Source: Mycobacterium barrassiae
Lineage (GTDB): Bacteria; Actinomycetota; Actinomycetes; Mycobacteriales; Mycobacteriaceae
DNA length: 58,403 nucleotides
NCBI RefSeq assembly: GCF_025822765.1
Contig: NZ_JACKUK010000037.1
Coordinates: 1-58,403, forward strand
Direction of reading: 5' to 3'
Shown: positions 1 to 7,468 of the stretch, piece by piece
Layout of the letters: each line of letters begins with the position of its first letter
Position numbering within the stretch: the first letter of the stretch is position 1
Program-made: the position numbers and the translations under genes
Notes under the pieces: model-generated
What the model saw: only the letters and a program-made list of their open reading frames with translations
What the model was told of the DNA's origin: nothing
Database searches by the model: none

Positions 1-144
1 TAACCGTAGGAGTCGACCAGCACTCCAGGCTGTAACAGTGCTCACCAGCCGGCGGTCCGGTGATCAGCCTCCCGCTGAAGAACCAAGATCCCCGTCAAGG
101 ACACGCTGATCGACTCCCATTAGGGCTGGTGCGGGTATCCGTGG

Positions 145-150
145 CACAAT
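145..150 (+). promoter_or_regulatory. -10 element for the leaderless sirA leader
   Basis: CACAAT lies 6 nt upstream of the GTG at 157, the spacing expected between a mycobacterial -10 hexamer and a transcription start. If transcription starts at the G of that GTG, the leader ORF is leaderless. No convincing -35 is visible, which is common in mycobacteria. Confidence 0.55.
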
Positions 151-156
151 GGCGAC

Positions 157-258
157 GTGACTGCCGGCCGCATCTTCCCCCAGCGCGTATCGCTGGTGGC
201 GCGTCGGCACGTCGACTTCAAGCGCGTGTGTACCTGTTGTTGTCTGCCTTGCGCTTGA
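157..258 (+). CDS. Polycysteine leader peptide (33 aa) upstream of sirA-cysH-che1
   Basis: This short ORF starts at GTG 157 with no Shine-Dalgarno and ends in codons reading CTCCCLPCA then TGA, so five of the last nine residues are cysteine. The middle reads SLVARRHVDFKRV. Mycobacteria are known to use leaderless ORFs with polycysteine tracts as cysteine-responsive attenuators of downstream sulfur operons, and the Rv2391 (sirA) operon is one of the described cases. When cysteinyl-tRNA is scarce the ribosome should stall on TGT-TGT-TGT (235-243) and alter folding of the 110-nt spacer before sirA. The peptide itself probably has no function. Positions 1-156 upstream hold no gene I can support. 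Confidence 0.8.
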   Translation: MTAGRIFPQRVSLVARRHVDFKRVCTCCCLPCA

Positions 259-347
259 TCTAGGTCCCAGCCCACCCGAACGTACAGCTGGCCGCCGGAT
301 CTGCGCCGCCGGACAGCCACCCGGTGACCACGCGCGATTCGAAGGCC

Positions 348-364
348 GGCTCCACCAAGGAGCC
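348..364 (+). promoter_or_regulatory. Shine-Dalgarno-sequestering hairpin of sirA
   Basis: GGCTCC (348-353) pairs perfectly with GGAGCC (359-364) around a 5-nt loop. The right arm contains the sirA ribosome binding site (AAGGAG, 357-362), 7 nt before ATG 370. The hairpin would hide the site unless upstream ribosome behaviour on the cysteine leader changes folding. The pairing is seen directly; the regulatory role is inferred. Confidence 0.6.
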
Positions 365-369
365 ACCCC

Positions 370-2052
370 ATGACCACCGCGGAATCCAAGCCGAGACCCG
401 CCAAGAAGACCCGTGCAGAGGGTCAGTGGGCACTCGGATACCGCGAGCCGCTCAACGCCAACGAGCAGTTCAAGAAGGACGACGACGCGCTCAACGTGCG
501 CGCCCGCATCCTCGACATCTACTCCAAGCGCGGTTTCGACAGCATCGACAAGCAGGACCTGCGGGGCCGCATGCGATGGATGGGCCTCTACACCCAGCGC
601 GAGCAGGGCTACGACGGCACCTGGACCGGCGACGAGAACGCCGATCTGCTCGAGGCCAAACACTTCATGATGCGGGTGCGCTGCGACGGAGGCGCCCTGA
701 GCGCCGCGGCGCTGCGCACCATCGGCGAGATCTCCACCGAGTTCGCCCGCGACACCGCCGACATCAGCGACCGCGAGAACGTCCAGTACCACTGGATCCA
801 GATCGAAGACGTGCCGCAGATCTGGGAACGGCTGGCCGCGGTCGGCCTGCAAACCACCGAAGCCTGCGGCGACTGCCCCCGCGTGGTGCTGGGCGGCCCG
901 CTGTCAGGCGAATCCCTCGACGAGGTCCTCGACCCCAGCTGGGCTGTCGACGAGATCGTGCGCCGCTACGTCGGCAACCCCGCGTTCTCCAACCTGCCGC
1001 GTAAGTACAAGACCGCGATCTCCGGCCTGCAGGACGTCGCCCACGAGGTCAACGACGTCGCATTCATCGGCGTCAACCACCCCGAGCACGGCCCAGGCCT
1101 GGATCTGTGGGTCGGCGGCGGGCTGTCCACCAACCCGATGCTCGCCCAGCGCCTCGGTGCCTGGGTGCCGCTGGAAGAGGTTCCGGACGTCTGGGAGGGC
1201 GTGACGTCGGTCTTCCGCGACTACGGCTACCGGCGACTGCGCAGCAAGGCCCGGCTGAAGTTCCTGATCAAGGACTGGGGCGTCGAGAAATTCCGCCAGG
1301 TTCTCGAGGACGAGTACCTGGGTCGCAAGCTGATCGACGGGCCTGCGCCCGAGCCGGTCAAGCACCCCATCGACCATGTCGGGATCCAAAAGCTCAAGAA
1401 CGGGCACAACGCCGTCGGCGTCGCGCCGATCGCCGGCCGGGTGTCGGGCACCATCCTGACCAAGGTGGCCGACCTCGCCGAGGCGGCCGGTTCGGGCCGG
1501 ATCCGGCTGACCCCGTACCAGAAGCTGGTCATCCTCGACGTCCCCGACGACAAACTTGACGAGCTGGTCGCCGGGCTGGACGCACTGGGCCTGCCGTCGC
1601 GCCCGTCGGCCTGGCGGAAGAACCTGATGGCCTGCACCGGCATCGAGTACTGCAAGCTGTCGTTCGCCGAGACCCGGAACCGCGCGCAGGTTCTGGTGCC
1701 GGAACTGGAGAAGCGGCTCGAGGACATCAACGCGCAGCTCGACGTGCCGATCACGGTCAACATCAACGGCTGCCCGAACTCGTGCGCCCGCATCCAGGTC
1801 GCCGACATCGGGTTCAAGGGTCAGATGGTCGACGACGGTGACGGCAACGCCGTCGAGGGTTTCCAGGTCCACCTGGGCGGGAGCCTCGGGCTCGACAGCG
1901 GCTTCGGCCGCAAGCTGCGCCAGCACAAGGTGCTGGCCACCGAGCTCGGTGACTACATCGACCGGGTGGTTCGCAACTTCGTGAAACAACGGGAGCAGGG
2001 CGAGCGTTTCGCTACGTGGGCAATACGAGCAGACGAGGCGGATTTGCGGTGA
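370..2052 (+). CDS. sirA: Ferredoxin-dependent sulfite reductase
   Basis: Reduces sulfite to sulfide with six electrons from ferredoxin in assimilatory sulfate reduction, in the cytoplasm. The 560-aa length matches mycobacterial SirA (Rv2391). It has two nitrite/sulfite reductase ferredoxin-like half domains and two siroheme/4Fe-4S domains. The cluster and siroheme ligands are visible as Cys422 and Cys428 (CTGIEYC) and Cys468 and Cys472 (NGCPNSC). ATG 370 follows AAGGAG at 7 nt. It heads an operon with cysH, starting 4 nt inside its end, and che1, which supplies siroheme iron. The cysteine leader at 157-258 points to control by cysteine supply. A nitrite-reducing role is possible in this family but the neighbours argue for sulfite. 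Confidence 0.95.
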   Translation: MTTAESKPRPAKKTRAEGQWALGYREPLNANEQFKKDDDALNVRARILDIYSKRGFDSIDKQDLRGRMRWMGLYTQREQGYDGTWTGDENADLLEAKHFMMRVRCDGGALSAAALRTIGEISTEFARDTADISDRENVQYHWIQIEDVPQIWERLAAVGLQTTEACGDCPRVVLGGPLSGESLDEVLDPSWAVDEIVRRYVGNPAFSNLPRKYKTAISGLQDVAHEVNDVAFIGVNHPEHGPGLDLWVGGGLSTNPMLAQRLGAWVPLEEVPDVWEGVTSVFRDYGYRRLRSKARLKFLIKDWGVEKFRQVLEDEYLGRKLIDGPAPEPVKHPIDHVGIQKLKNGHNAVGVAPIAGRVSGTILTKVADLAEAAGSGRIRLTPYQKLVILDVPDDKLDELVAGLDALGLPSRPSAWRKNLMACTGIEYCKLSFAETRNRAQVLVPELEKRLEDINAQLDVPITVNINGCPNSCARIQVADIGFKGQMVDDGDGNAVEGFQVHLGGSLGLDSGFGRKLRQHKVLATELGDYIDRVVRNFVKQREQGERFATWAIRADEADLR

Positions 2053-2753
2053 CGGAACTGATGTCAGAAGACGACCTGATCGCGTTGGCCGAGCGCGGCG
2101 CGGCCGAACTCGACGGTGCCAGCGCGGAAGAGCTGCTGCGGTGGACCGACGAGCACTTCGGCGGTAATTACGTGGTCGCATCGAACATGCAGGACGCCGT
2201 GCTGGTCGACCTGGCGGCGAAGTTGCGCCCTGGCGTCGACGTGTTGTTCCTCGACACCGGCTATCACTTCGTCGAGACCATCGGCACGCGTGACGCCGTC
2301 GAGGCGGTCTACGACATCAACGTGGTCAACGTCACGCCGGAGAACAGCGTGGCCAAGCAGGACGAGTTGTTCGGCAAGGATCTGTTCGCCCGCGATGCCA
2401 GTGAATGCTGCCGGATGCGCAAGGTCGAGCCGCTGTCCAAGGCGCTGCGCGGGTACTCCGCCTGGGTCACCGGTATCCGCCGGGTCGAGGCCCCGACGCG
2501 GGCCAACGCGCCGCTGATCAGCTGGGACAAGGCGTTTGGATTGGTGAAGATCAACCCGATCGCGGCGTGGTCCGACGAGGACATGCAGAACTACATCGAC
2601 GCCAACGATGTGCTTGTCAATCCCCTTGTCTTCGAGGGCTATCCATCGATCGGCTGCGCGCCGTGCACCGCCAAGCCCGTCGACGGCGCCGACCCGCGCA
2701 GCGGCCGCTGGGCGGGTCAGAACAAGACAGAATGCGGGCTGCACGCGTCGTGA
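2049..2753 (+). CDS. cysH: Adenylylsulfate (APS) reductase
   Basis: Reduces adenosine 5'-phosphosulfate to sulfite and AMP using thioredoxin. The bacterial APS-type signature is present: Cys120-Cys121 (ECCRMRK) and Cys203/Cys206 (GCAPC) bind a 4Fe-4S cluster, and Cys229 in the C-terminal ECGLHAS is the catalytic cysteine. I chose GTG 2049, which overlaps the sirA stop (GTGA) and implies translational coupling; ATG 2061 is an alternative and GTG 2016 would overlap sirA by 37 nt. The protein is 234 aa, a little shorter than Rv2392 (about 254 aa). The region NYVVASNM is close to the M. tuberculosis protein but lacks its glycine-rich insertion near residue 45. Confidence 0.93.
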   Translation: MTELMSEDDLIALAERGAAELDGASAEELLRWTDEHFGGNYVVASNMQDAVLVDLAAKLRPGVDVLFLDTGYHFVETIGTRDAVEAVYDINVVNVTPENSVAKQDELFGKDLFARDASECCRMRKVEPLSKALRGYSAWVTGIRRVEAPTRANAPLISWDKAFGLVKINPIAAWSDEDMQNYIDANDVLVNPLVFEGYPSIGCAPCTAKPVDGADPRSGRWAGQNKTECGLHAS

Positions 2754-3454
2754 CGCTCGTTCTCGCGGCGCACGGCAGCGTCGATCCACGCTCGGCGGCG
2801 GTCACGCACGCCGTGGCGGGCCGCATCCGACGGCTGCGGCCATGGCTTGACATTCGTCCCGCGTTTCTCGAAAAGGCCGGCCCGAGCCTGGACGATGTGC
2901 TGGCGGATCTCCACATCGGCGTCGTGGTGCCGTTTTTGCTTGCCGACGCCTATCACGCGCAGGTCGACATTCCCGCGATGATCGAGGCGTCGGGATCGCT
3001 GGTAGACCAGGCCGATGTGCTCGGCGAGGATCCCGCCCTGCTGTCGGTGTTGCGGCTGCGGCTCTCGGAGATCGGGGTGTCACCCGAAAGCGAGGGCCTC
3101 GGTGTGCTCGTCGTCGCGGTCGGCTCGTCGAACGCGGCCGCCAACGCACGGACGTCGACCGTGGCAAACACCCTGAGTCGGGGAACGCGTTGGGCGGGCG
3201 CTGAAGTCGCCTTCGCGACAGGACCTCAGCCCAGCGTCGCCGACGCCGCTGATCGGTTGCGGGCTCGTGGCGCCCGGCAGCTGGTGATCGCCCCGTGGTT
3301 CCTAGCCCACGGCATCATCACCGACCGCGTCGCGAAATATGCTGCGGCGCATGGCATTCCCATGGCTGAGCCGCTGGGTTCGCACAACCTCGTCGCCGCG
3401 ACGGTGCTGGACCGCTTCGACGCCGCCACTGCGACGACAGCCCAGGCGGCCTGA
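2750..3454 (+). CDS. che1: Sirohydrochlorin ferrochelatase (CbiX/SirB family)
   Basis: Predicted to insert Fe2+ into sirohydrochlorin to make siroheme for SirA. The N-terminal LVLAAHGSVDPRS motif carries the metal-binding His of class II chelatases, and a second half (GVLVVAVGSSNAAAN, then QLVIAPWFLAHG) repeats the fold, as in two-domain CbiX proteins. GTG 2750 overlaps the cysH stop by 4 nt (GTGA); this start gives 234 aa and begins right at the conserved strand. The sirA-cysH-che1 order equals Rv2391-Rv2393. It ends 4 nt from the convergent gene at 3459. Confidence 0.88.
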   Translation: MTLVLAAHGSVDPRSAAVTHAVAGRIRRLRPWLDIRPAFLEKAGPSLDDVLADLHIGVVVPFLLADAYHAQVDIPAMIEASGSLVDQADVLGEDPALLSVLRLRLSEIGVSPESEGLGVLVVAVGSSNAAANARTSTVANTLSRGTRWAGAEVAFATGPQPSVADAADRLRARGARQLVIAPWFLAHGIITDRVAKYAAAHGIPMAEPLGSHNLVAATVLDRFDAATATTAQAA

Positions 3455-3458
3455 CCGC

Positions 3459-4226
3459 TCAGCGCGGGTTCTTCTCGCCGGCCTCCACGGGGACGACCAA
3501 CCTGTTTTCTGCGGGGGCTACAGGGCACGTCGCATAGTCGGTGAATGCGCACGGCAGGTTCGCGGCCCGGTTGAAGTCGAGTGTCACGAAACCGTCCTCG
3601 CCTGGCGCTGCGACCGAGAGTCCGCGGCATGCAGGGTATATCGTGACACCGCTGGTCGCATCGGTGAAGAGGATGTGCAGACCGCCGTCACGCCCGGTGA
3701 ACGCCAGCAGCTGCGATGGCACGTCGTCCAACTCGAAATCGATCACCCCGACCGCCTGGTGGTGGTGCTCCAGACCTTCCACGACGGCACCGGTGGTCAC
3801 CGGACGCGGGCTGTCGAACGGCACGAATCGGCCGGCAACAACCCATTTCTCGTTGGGCGGATACGCGGGGATCCCGTGATACGCCCGCAGGTGCGGAGAG
3901 CGCGGGTCGTGCACACGCAGTGCTGCCGAGCCGGTTCGCCGGATCACCTCGATGCGGCGATCGCCGTCTTCGACGAGCAACCCAGGTGCCCCCTCGACCG
4001 GTTCGAGCCGTTCGACGCCGTCGATACCTTCCACGGACACCGCATCCTGATCCGCACGCCACCTGCCGGGTAGATCGGCAACAGTCTCGAAATCGCCTGA
4101 GAGCCAATATAAACCGGTGAGGCTGACCCAGCCGAGTGGATCGCCGAAGTACCGCTCCCGCTCGCTGTGCCATTCGTGCCAGGCCGTCTCCAACGCGGAT
4201 TCTGTGCTGTGGTCAACGGTTGTCAT
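3459..4226 (-). CDS. DUF1684 domain protein
   Basis: 255-aa cytosolic protein without signal peptide or membrane segment. The opening (WHEWHSERERYFGDPLGWVS, then LTGLYWL) and the core pattern (GRFVPFD, DFELDDVP, LHILFTDATSG, LDFNRAANLPCAFTDYATCP) are typical of DUF1684 (COG3358), whose biochemical function is not established. The late NxPC-Y-TCP segment holds conserved cysteines. It starts 29 nt after the end of the flavin monooxygenase gene on the same strand, so the two probably form an operon. The sulfur-acquisition setting suggests a role in using organosulfur compounds, but that is inference from neighbours only. Confidence 0.75.
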   Translation of the reverse strand: MTTVDHSTESALETAWHEWHSERERYFGDPLGWVSLTGLYWLSGDFETVADLPGRWRADQDAVSVEGIDGVERLEPVEGAPGLLVEDGDRRIEVIRRTGSAALRVHDPRSPHLRAYHGIPAYPPNEKWVVAGRFVPFDSPRPVTTGAVVEGLEHHHQAVGVIDFELDDVPSQLLAFTGRDGGLHILFTDATSGVTIYPACRGLSVAAPGEDGFVTLDFNRAANLPCAFTDYATCPVAPAENRLVVPVEAGEKNPR

Positions 4227-4255
4227 CTGACATACATCCCTTCCTCAGGTCTTCC

Positions 4256-5326
4256 TCAGGCCACCGCGTCTTGCCGGATCACCTGTGCTGACAGTGGTCT
4301 GCTCGACAGCTGCTGCCGAAGTACTGGGGCCACCTCGGCTTGAAAAAGCTCGAGACTGCGTCGCTTCTGCGCCTCGGTGACACCGTCGGTTTCGGCACTG
4401 AGGTGGATCACTTCGTGACCGAGCCGCTCGTGATAGCGGCCCACCTTGTCGATCACCTGCTGGGGGCTGCCGATCAGCGCAGAGCTGCGGTCTACGAAGT
4501 CCTCGATGGACTCGAACACCACCGGAAGACCGGCGCTGCGCGCGAACGACAGACGCGCCTCGAATGCGGGCCGGTACTCGTCGATCGCCTGCTGTGATGT
4601 CGGTGCGATGTGGAAGCCCGCGGTTCCCGCACCCACCAGGGCGTCGTTCGGATCATGGCCGTAGAACTCCCACCGCGCCCGATAGTGCTGAACGAGTTCG
4701 GCGTATGGCTCGATCGGATACGTCACGTTCGCCGAGAAGATCGGATCGCCGTGCCGCGCAGCCAGATCGACCGAGTCCCTGCTGGTTGCGCTGCCGTGCC
4801 AGATGCGGATCTTCTTCTGCAGTGGACGGGGTAGTGCCTTGGCGTCGACCAGCGGTGGGCGGAAGCGACCGGTCCACGTGACCCGCTCGCTGTCCCAGAG
4901 GGCCCGGAACAATTCGTAACCCTCGCGGTTGCGGTCCCACTGGTCGGCGGTCGTCACGTGGAACAACTCGGCCTGCGCCGCACCGTTGCCTTTGCCGATG
5001 ATCAACTCCAGCCGACCGCCGGACAGGTTGTCGAGCGTCGAATAATCCTCGAACGCCCGCACCGGGTCGAGCAGGCTCAGCGTCGTGACCGCGGTGAACA
5101 GTCCGATCCTCGATGTGCGCGCGGCGATGTTGCTCAACACCACCGGCGGCGACGACGAGATGAACGGATCCTCGTGGCGCTCACCGACAGCGAAGCCGTC
5201 GAAACCGAGTTCTTCGGCCAGTACCGCGTTGTCGACGACCTCCTGCAACCGTTCGGCAGGACTCTTCGCCACACCTGTGCGCGGATCGCGATGATGCGCA
5301 ATCAGCGTGAGCAACAAGAACTTCAT
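4256..5326 (-). CDS. LLM-class flavin-dependent monooxygenase
   Basis: Bacterial-luciferase-like TIM-barrel protein of 356 aa that would use FMNH2 or F420 and oxygen; placement beside sulfonate transport suggests C-S bond oxidation. Family marks are GFDGFAVGERHEDPF near the start, GRLELIIGKGNG and IWHGSATS. ATG 5326 (MKFLLLTL) sits 6 nt after GAGAG; ATG 5332 touches the same GAGAG with no spacing, and a further upstream extension has no family similarity. Transcribed divergently from the ABC permease at 5562 and followed by the DUF1684 gene. Substrate unknown. Confidence 0.85.
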   Translation of the reverse strand: MKFLLLTLIAHHRDPRTGVAKSPAERLQEVVDNAVLAEELGFDGFAVGERHEDPFISSSPPVVLSNIAARTSRIGLFTAVTTLSLLDPVRAFEDYSTLDNLSGGRLELIIGKGNGAAQAELFHVTTADQWDRNREGYELFRALWDSERVTWTGRFRPPLVDAKALPRPLQKKIRIWHGSATSRDSVDLAARHGDPIFSANVTYPIEPYAELVQHYRARWEFYGHDPNDALVGAGTAGFHIAPTSQQAIDEYRPAFEARLSFARSAGLPVVFESIEDFVDRSSALIGSPQQVIDKVGRYHERLGHEVIHLSAETDGVTEAQKRRSLELFQAEVAPVLRQQLSSRPLSAQVIRQDAVA

Positions 5327-5470
5327 CGGCATCTCTCGGCCGCGGGGATAGCTATCTCGATGGTAGCGAACGACATCGGCCACGATTTCATTCCCGAGCA
5401 GTACTTTTACGCCCCCGGCAAATAAAATTCTCCGTGAGCACAGATATCCCACAGCTGCGGACCAGCCGGT

Positions 5471-5476
5471 ACTAAT
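5471..5476 (+). promoter_or_regulatory. -10 element for the leaderless ABC-operon leader
   Basis: ACTAAT (within TACTAAT) ends 6 nt before the ATG at 5483, so transcription would begin at that A. No Shine-Dalgarno precedes the ATG, which supports leaderless initiation. It lies in the 235-nt divergent gap between the flavin monooxygenase (5326) and the permease (5562). Confidence 0.55.
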
Positions 5477-5482
5477 ACTCCA

Positions 5483-5521
5483 ATGACCGCGCCGCTGTCT
5501 GACGACCCCTGCTGTCGCTAG
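5483..5521 (+). CDS. Cysteine leader peptide MTAPLSDDPCCR upstream of the sulfonate-type ABC operon
   Basis: A 12-codon ORF starting at a leaderless ATG and ending TGC-TGT-CGC-TAG. The two adjacent cysteine codons (5510-5515) lie 4 nt before the stop. Just after the stop, CCTTTT (5523-5528) can pair, with one G-U, with AGAAGG (5547-5552), the likely ribosome binding site of the permease GTG at 5562. A ribosome paused on the cysteine codons would cover CCTTTT and free that site. This repeats the logic of the sirA leader with a shorter cysteine tract. Confidence 0.65.
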   Translation: MTAPLSDDPCCR

Positions 5522-5561
5522 CCCTTTTCCGGTCCATCTCAGCAACAGAAGGTCTCTCACA

Positions 5562-6425
5562 GTGTCGGTGTTCGTAGATATCGCTCCCGACGAGCCGCAA
5601 GTCGGCTCGCCGGCCTCCGCCGCGCCGGCAGGCAAGTGGCGCGGTCGGCTCACCCGCGCGGCCCTGCCCCTGCTGTCGTTGGTGGTGTTCGGCATCGTGT
5701 GGCAGCTGGCGGCGGCCAGCGGCATCTGGAACCAAACGTTCGTGCCCTACCCCAGTGCGGTGTGGCGGGCCTTCGTCGACGTCTCCACCACGCACGACGG
5801 AGTCCGCGGATACGCCGGCTACCTGCTGTGGGAGCACCTCTACATGACCCTGCGCCGCGTGCTCGCCGGTGTCGTCATCGGCGTCGCGGTGGGGGTCCTG
5901 CTCGGCCTGGTCATGGGTTCGGTCAGCTGGGTACGCAGCGTGCTCGAGCCCTGGCTGACATTCCTGCGCGCGCTTCCGCCGCTGGCCTACTTCTTCCTTC
6001 TCGTCATCTGGCTCGGAATCGACGAGGCGCCGAAGATCACGCTGCTGGCTCTGGCGGCCCTGCCGCCCGCCGCCGTGGCGACCACCGCAGCCGTCGTCGC
6101 CGCGCCGGTGGGTCTGCAAGAGGCCGCCCGGGCGCTGGGCGCGTCGCGCGCAGAGGTCATCCGCGACATCGTCGTCCCCTCGGCGCTGCCCGAGACGTTC
6201 ACCGGCATCCGTTTGGCTGTCGGCATGGCGTACTCGTCGGTGGTGGCAGCCGAACTGTTCAACGGCATCCCCGGTGTCGGCGGATTGGTCAAGGACGCAA
6301 GCAATTACAACAACACCCCGGTGGTGCTCGTCGGCATCTTCGCGATCGGGTTCTCCGGGCTTGTCATCGACGGTCTGCTTCGTGCCATCGAGCGGCGGAG
6401 CGTCCCTTGGATTGGAAAGGTATGA
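5562..6425 (+). CDS. ABC transporter permease (SsuC/TauC-like)
   Basis: Inner-membrane permease of 287 aa with about six transmembrane segments and the cytoplasmic EAA loop at residues about 186-209 (EAARALGAS, then IVVPSALP), which contacts the ATPase. Sequence style and the order permease-binding protein-ATPase match sulfonate or taurine importers. GTG 5562 is preceded by AGAAGG at 9 nt; the binding protein gene overlaps its stop (ATGA). The cysteine leader upstream makes a sulfur-containing substrate likely. I cannot separate sulfonate, taurine or sulfate-ester specificity from sequence alone. Confidence 0.88.
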   Translation: MSVFVDIAPDEPQVGSPASAAPAGKWRGRLTRAALPLLSLVVFGIVWQLAAASGIWNQTFVPYPSAVWRAFVDVSTTHDGVRGYAGYLLWEHLYMTLRRVLAGVVIGVAVGVLLGLVMGSVSWVRSVLEPWLTFLRALPPLAYFFLLVIWLGIDEAPKITLLALAALPPAAVATTAAVVAAPVGLQEAARALGASRAEVIRDIVVPSALPETFTGIRLAVGMAYSSVVAAELFNGIPGVGGLVKDASNYNNTPVVLVGIFAIGFSGLVIDGLLRAIERRSVPWIGKV

Positions 6426-7468
6426 AAGATATGAAATTCAAGGCCCTCAAGGCTGTAGTCGCCGCAGCGGCTGTCGCCGCCACAGCACTGACCGGTTGCT
6501 CCGTCGACAAGTCGGAGCAGCAGGCCGACAAGCCGACCATCCGGGTCGGTTATCAGACCTTCCCCAGCGGGGACCTGATCGTGAAGAACAACCGCTGGCT
6601 GGAAGAGGCGCTGCCCGACTACAACATCAAGTGGACCAAGTTCGACTCCGGCGCCGACGTGAACACCGCGTTCATCGCCAAGGAACTCGACTTCGGCGCG
6701 CTGGGATCCAGCCCGGTGGCCCGCGGACTGTCGGAACCGCTGAACATTCCGTACAAGGTGGCGTTCATCCTCGACGTGGCCGGTGACAACGAGGCGCTCG
6801 TCGCGCGCAACGACACCGGTATCGACTCCATCGCCGCGCTGAAGGGCAAGCGGGTCGCCACGCCGTTCGCGTCCACCGCGCACTACAGCCTGCTGGCCGC
6901 ACTGGACCAGAATGGGCTGTCCGCCAGCGATGTTCAGTTGATCGACCTGCAACCGCAGGCGATTCTGGCGGCTTGGGACCGCGGCGACATCGATGCCGCC
7001 TACACCTGGCTGCCCACCCTCGACGAGCTCCGCAAGACCGGCAAAGATCTGATCACCAGCCGTCAGCTCGCCGAGGCAGGTAAGCCGACGCTGGACCTGG
7101 CCGTCGTCTCCGACGAGTTCGCCGCCGCCCACCCCGACGTCGTCGACGTCTGGCGTCAGCAGGAGGCCCGCGCCGCGACCCAGATCAACGAGGATCCCGC
7201 CGCCGCCGCCAAGGCCATCGCCGCCGAGATCGGGTTGACCCCCGAGGAGACCGAAGGTCAGATCAAGCAGGCCGTCTTCCTCACCCCCGAGCAGATCGGC
7301 TCGCCGGAATGGCTTGGTGCCGAGGGGAAGCCGGGCAACCTGGCGGCCAACCTGCAGAGCGCATCACAGTTCCTGGCCGATCAGAAGCAGATTCCGTCGG
7401 CCGCACCACTGGAGACGTTCCAGGACGCGATCTACACCAAGGGCCTGCCAGGTGTCCTCAGTCAGTGA
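6422..7468 (+). CDS. ABC transporter substrate-binding lipoprotein (SsuA/TauA-like)
   Basis: 348-aa lipoprotein with a signal peptide and lipobox ALTGC; Cys26 would be lipidated, leaving the protein anchored outside the membrane. The mature start TIRVGYQTFPSGDLIV and FDSGADVNTAFIAKELDFGA are typical of aliphatic sulfonate/taurine binding proteins (NMT1/TauA-like type II periplasmic-binding fold). ATG 6422 overlaps the permease stop by 4 nt; ATG 6431 is a possible second start. It binds the transported compound and delivers it to the permease at 5562. The ligand is not deducible from sequence. Confidence 0.88.
   Translation: MKDMKFKALKAVVAAAAVAATALTGCSVDKSEQQADKPTIRVGYQTFPSGDLIVKNNRWLEEALPDYNIKWTKFDSGADVNTAFIAKELDFGALGSSPVARGLSEPLNIPYKVAFILDVAGDNEALVARNDTGIDSIAALKGKRVATPFASTAHYSLLAALDQNGLSASDVQLIDLQPQAILAAWDRGDIDAAYTWLPTLDELRKTGKDLITSRQLAEAGKPTLDLAVVSDEFAAAHPDVVDVWRQQEARAATQINEDPAAAAKAIAAEIGLTPEETEGQIKQAVFLTPEQIGSPEWLGAEGKPGNLAANLQSASQFLADQKQIPSAAPLETFQDAIYTKGLPGVLSQ

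Noticed and set aside
904-2181. 425-aa open frame on the minus strand across sirA/cysH
   Set aside because: It mirrors the codon bias of two unmistakable plus-strand genes; its composition is Ala/Arg/Val-rich with no domain.
5327-5400. Minus-strand upstream ORF (MKSWPMSFATIEIAI, ending ERCR) overlapping the flavin monooxygenase start
   Set aside because: It has a single cysteine codon and no -10 at a leaderless distance; the overlap with ATG 5326 may be chance. Kept only as a candidate for comparison with the CC leader on the other strand.
5405-5460. Minus-strand short ORF VLTENFICRGRK upstream of the same gene
   Set aside because: Only one cysteine, and the nearby TATCT directly abuts the GTG, so the spacing is wrong for leaderless initiation.
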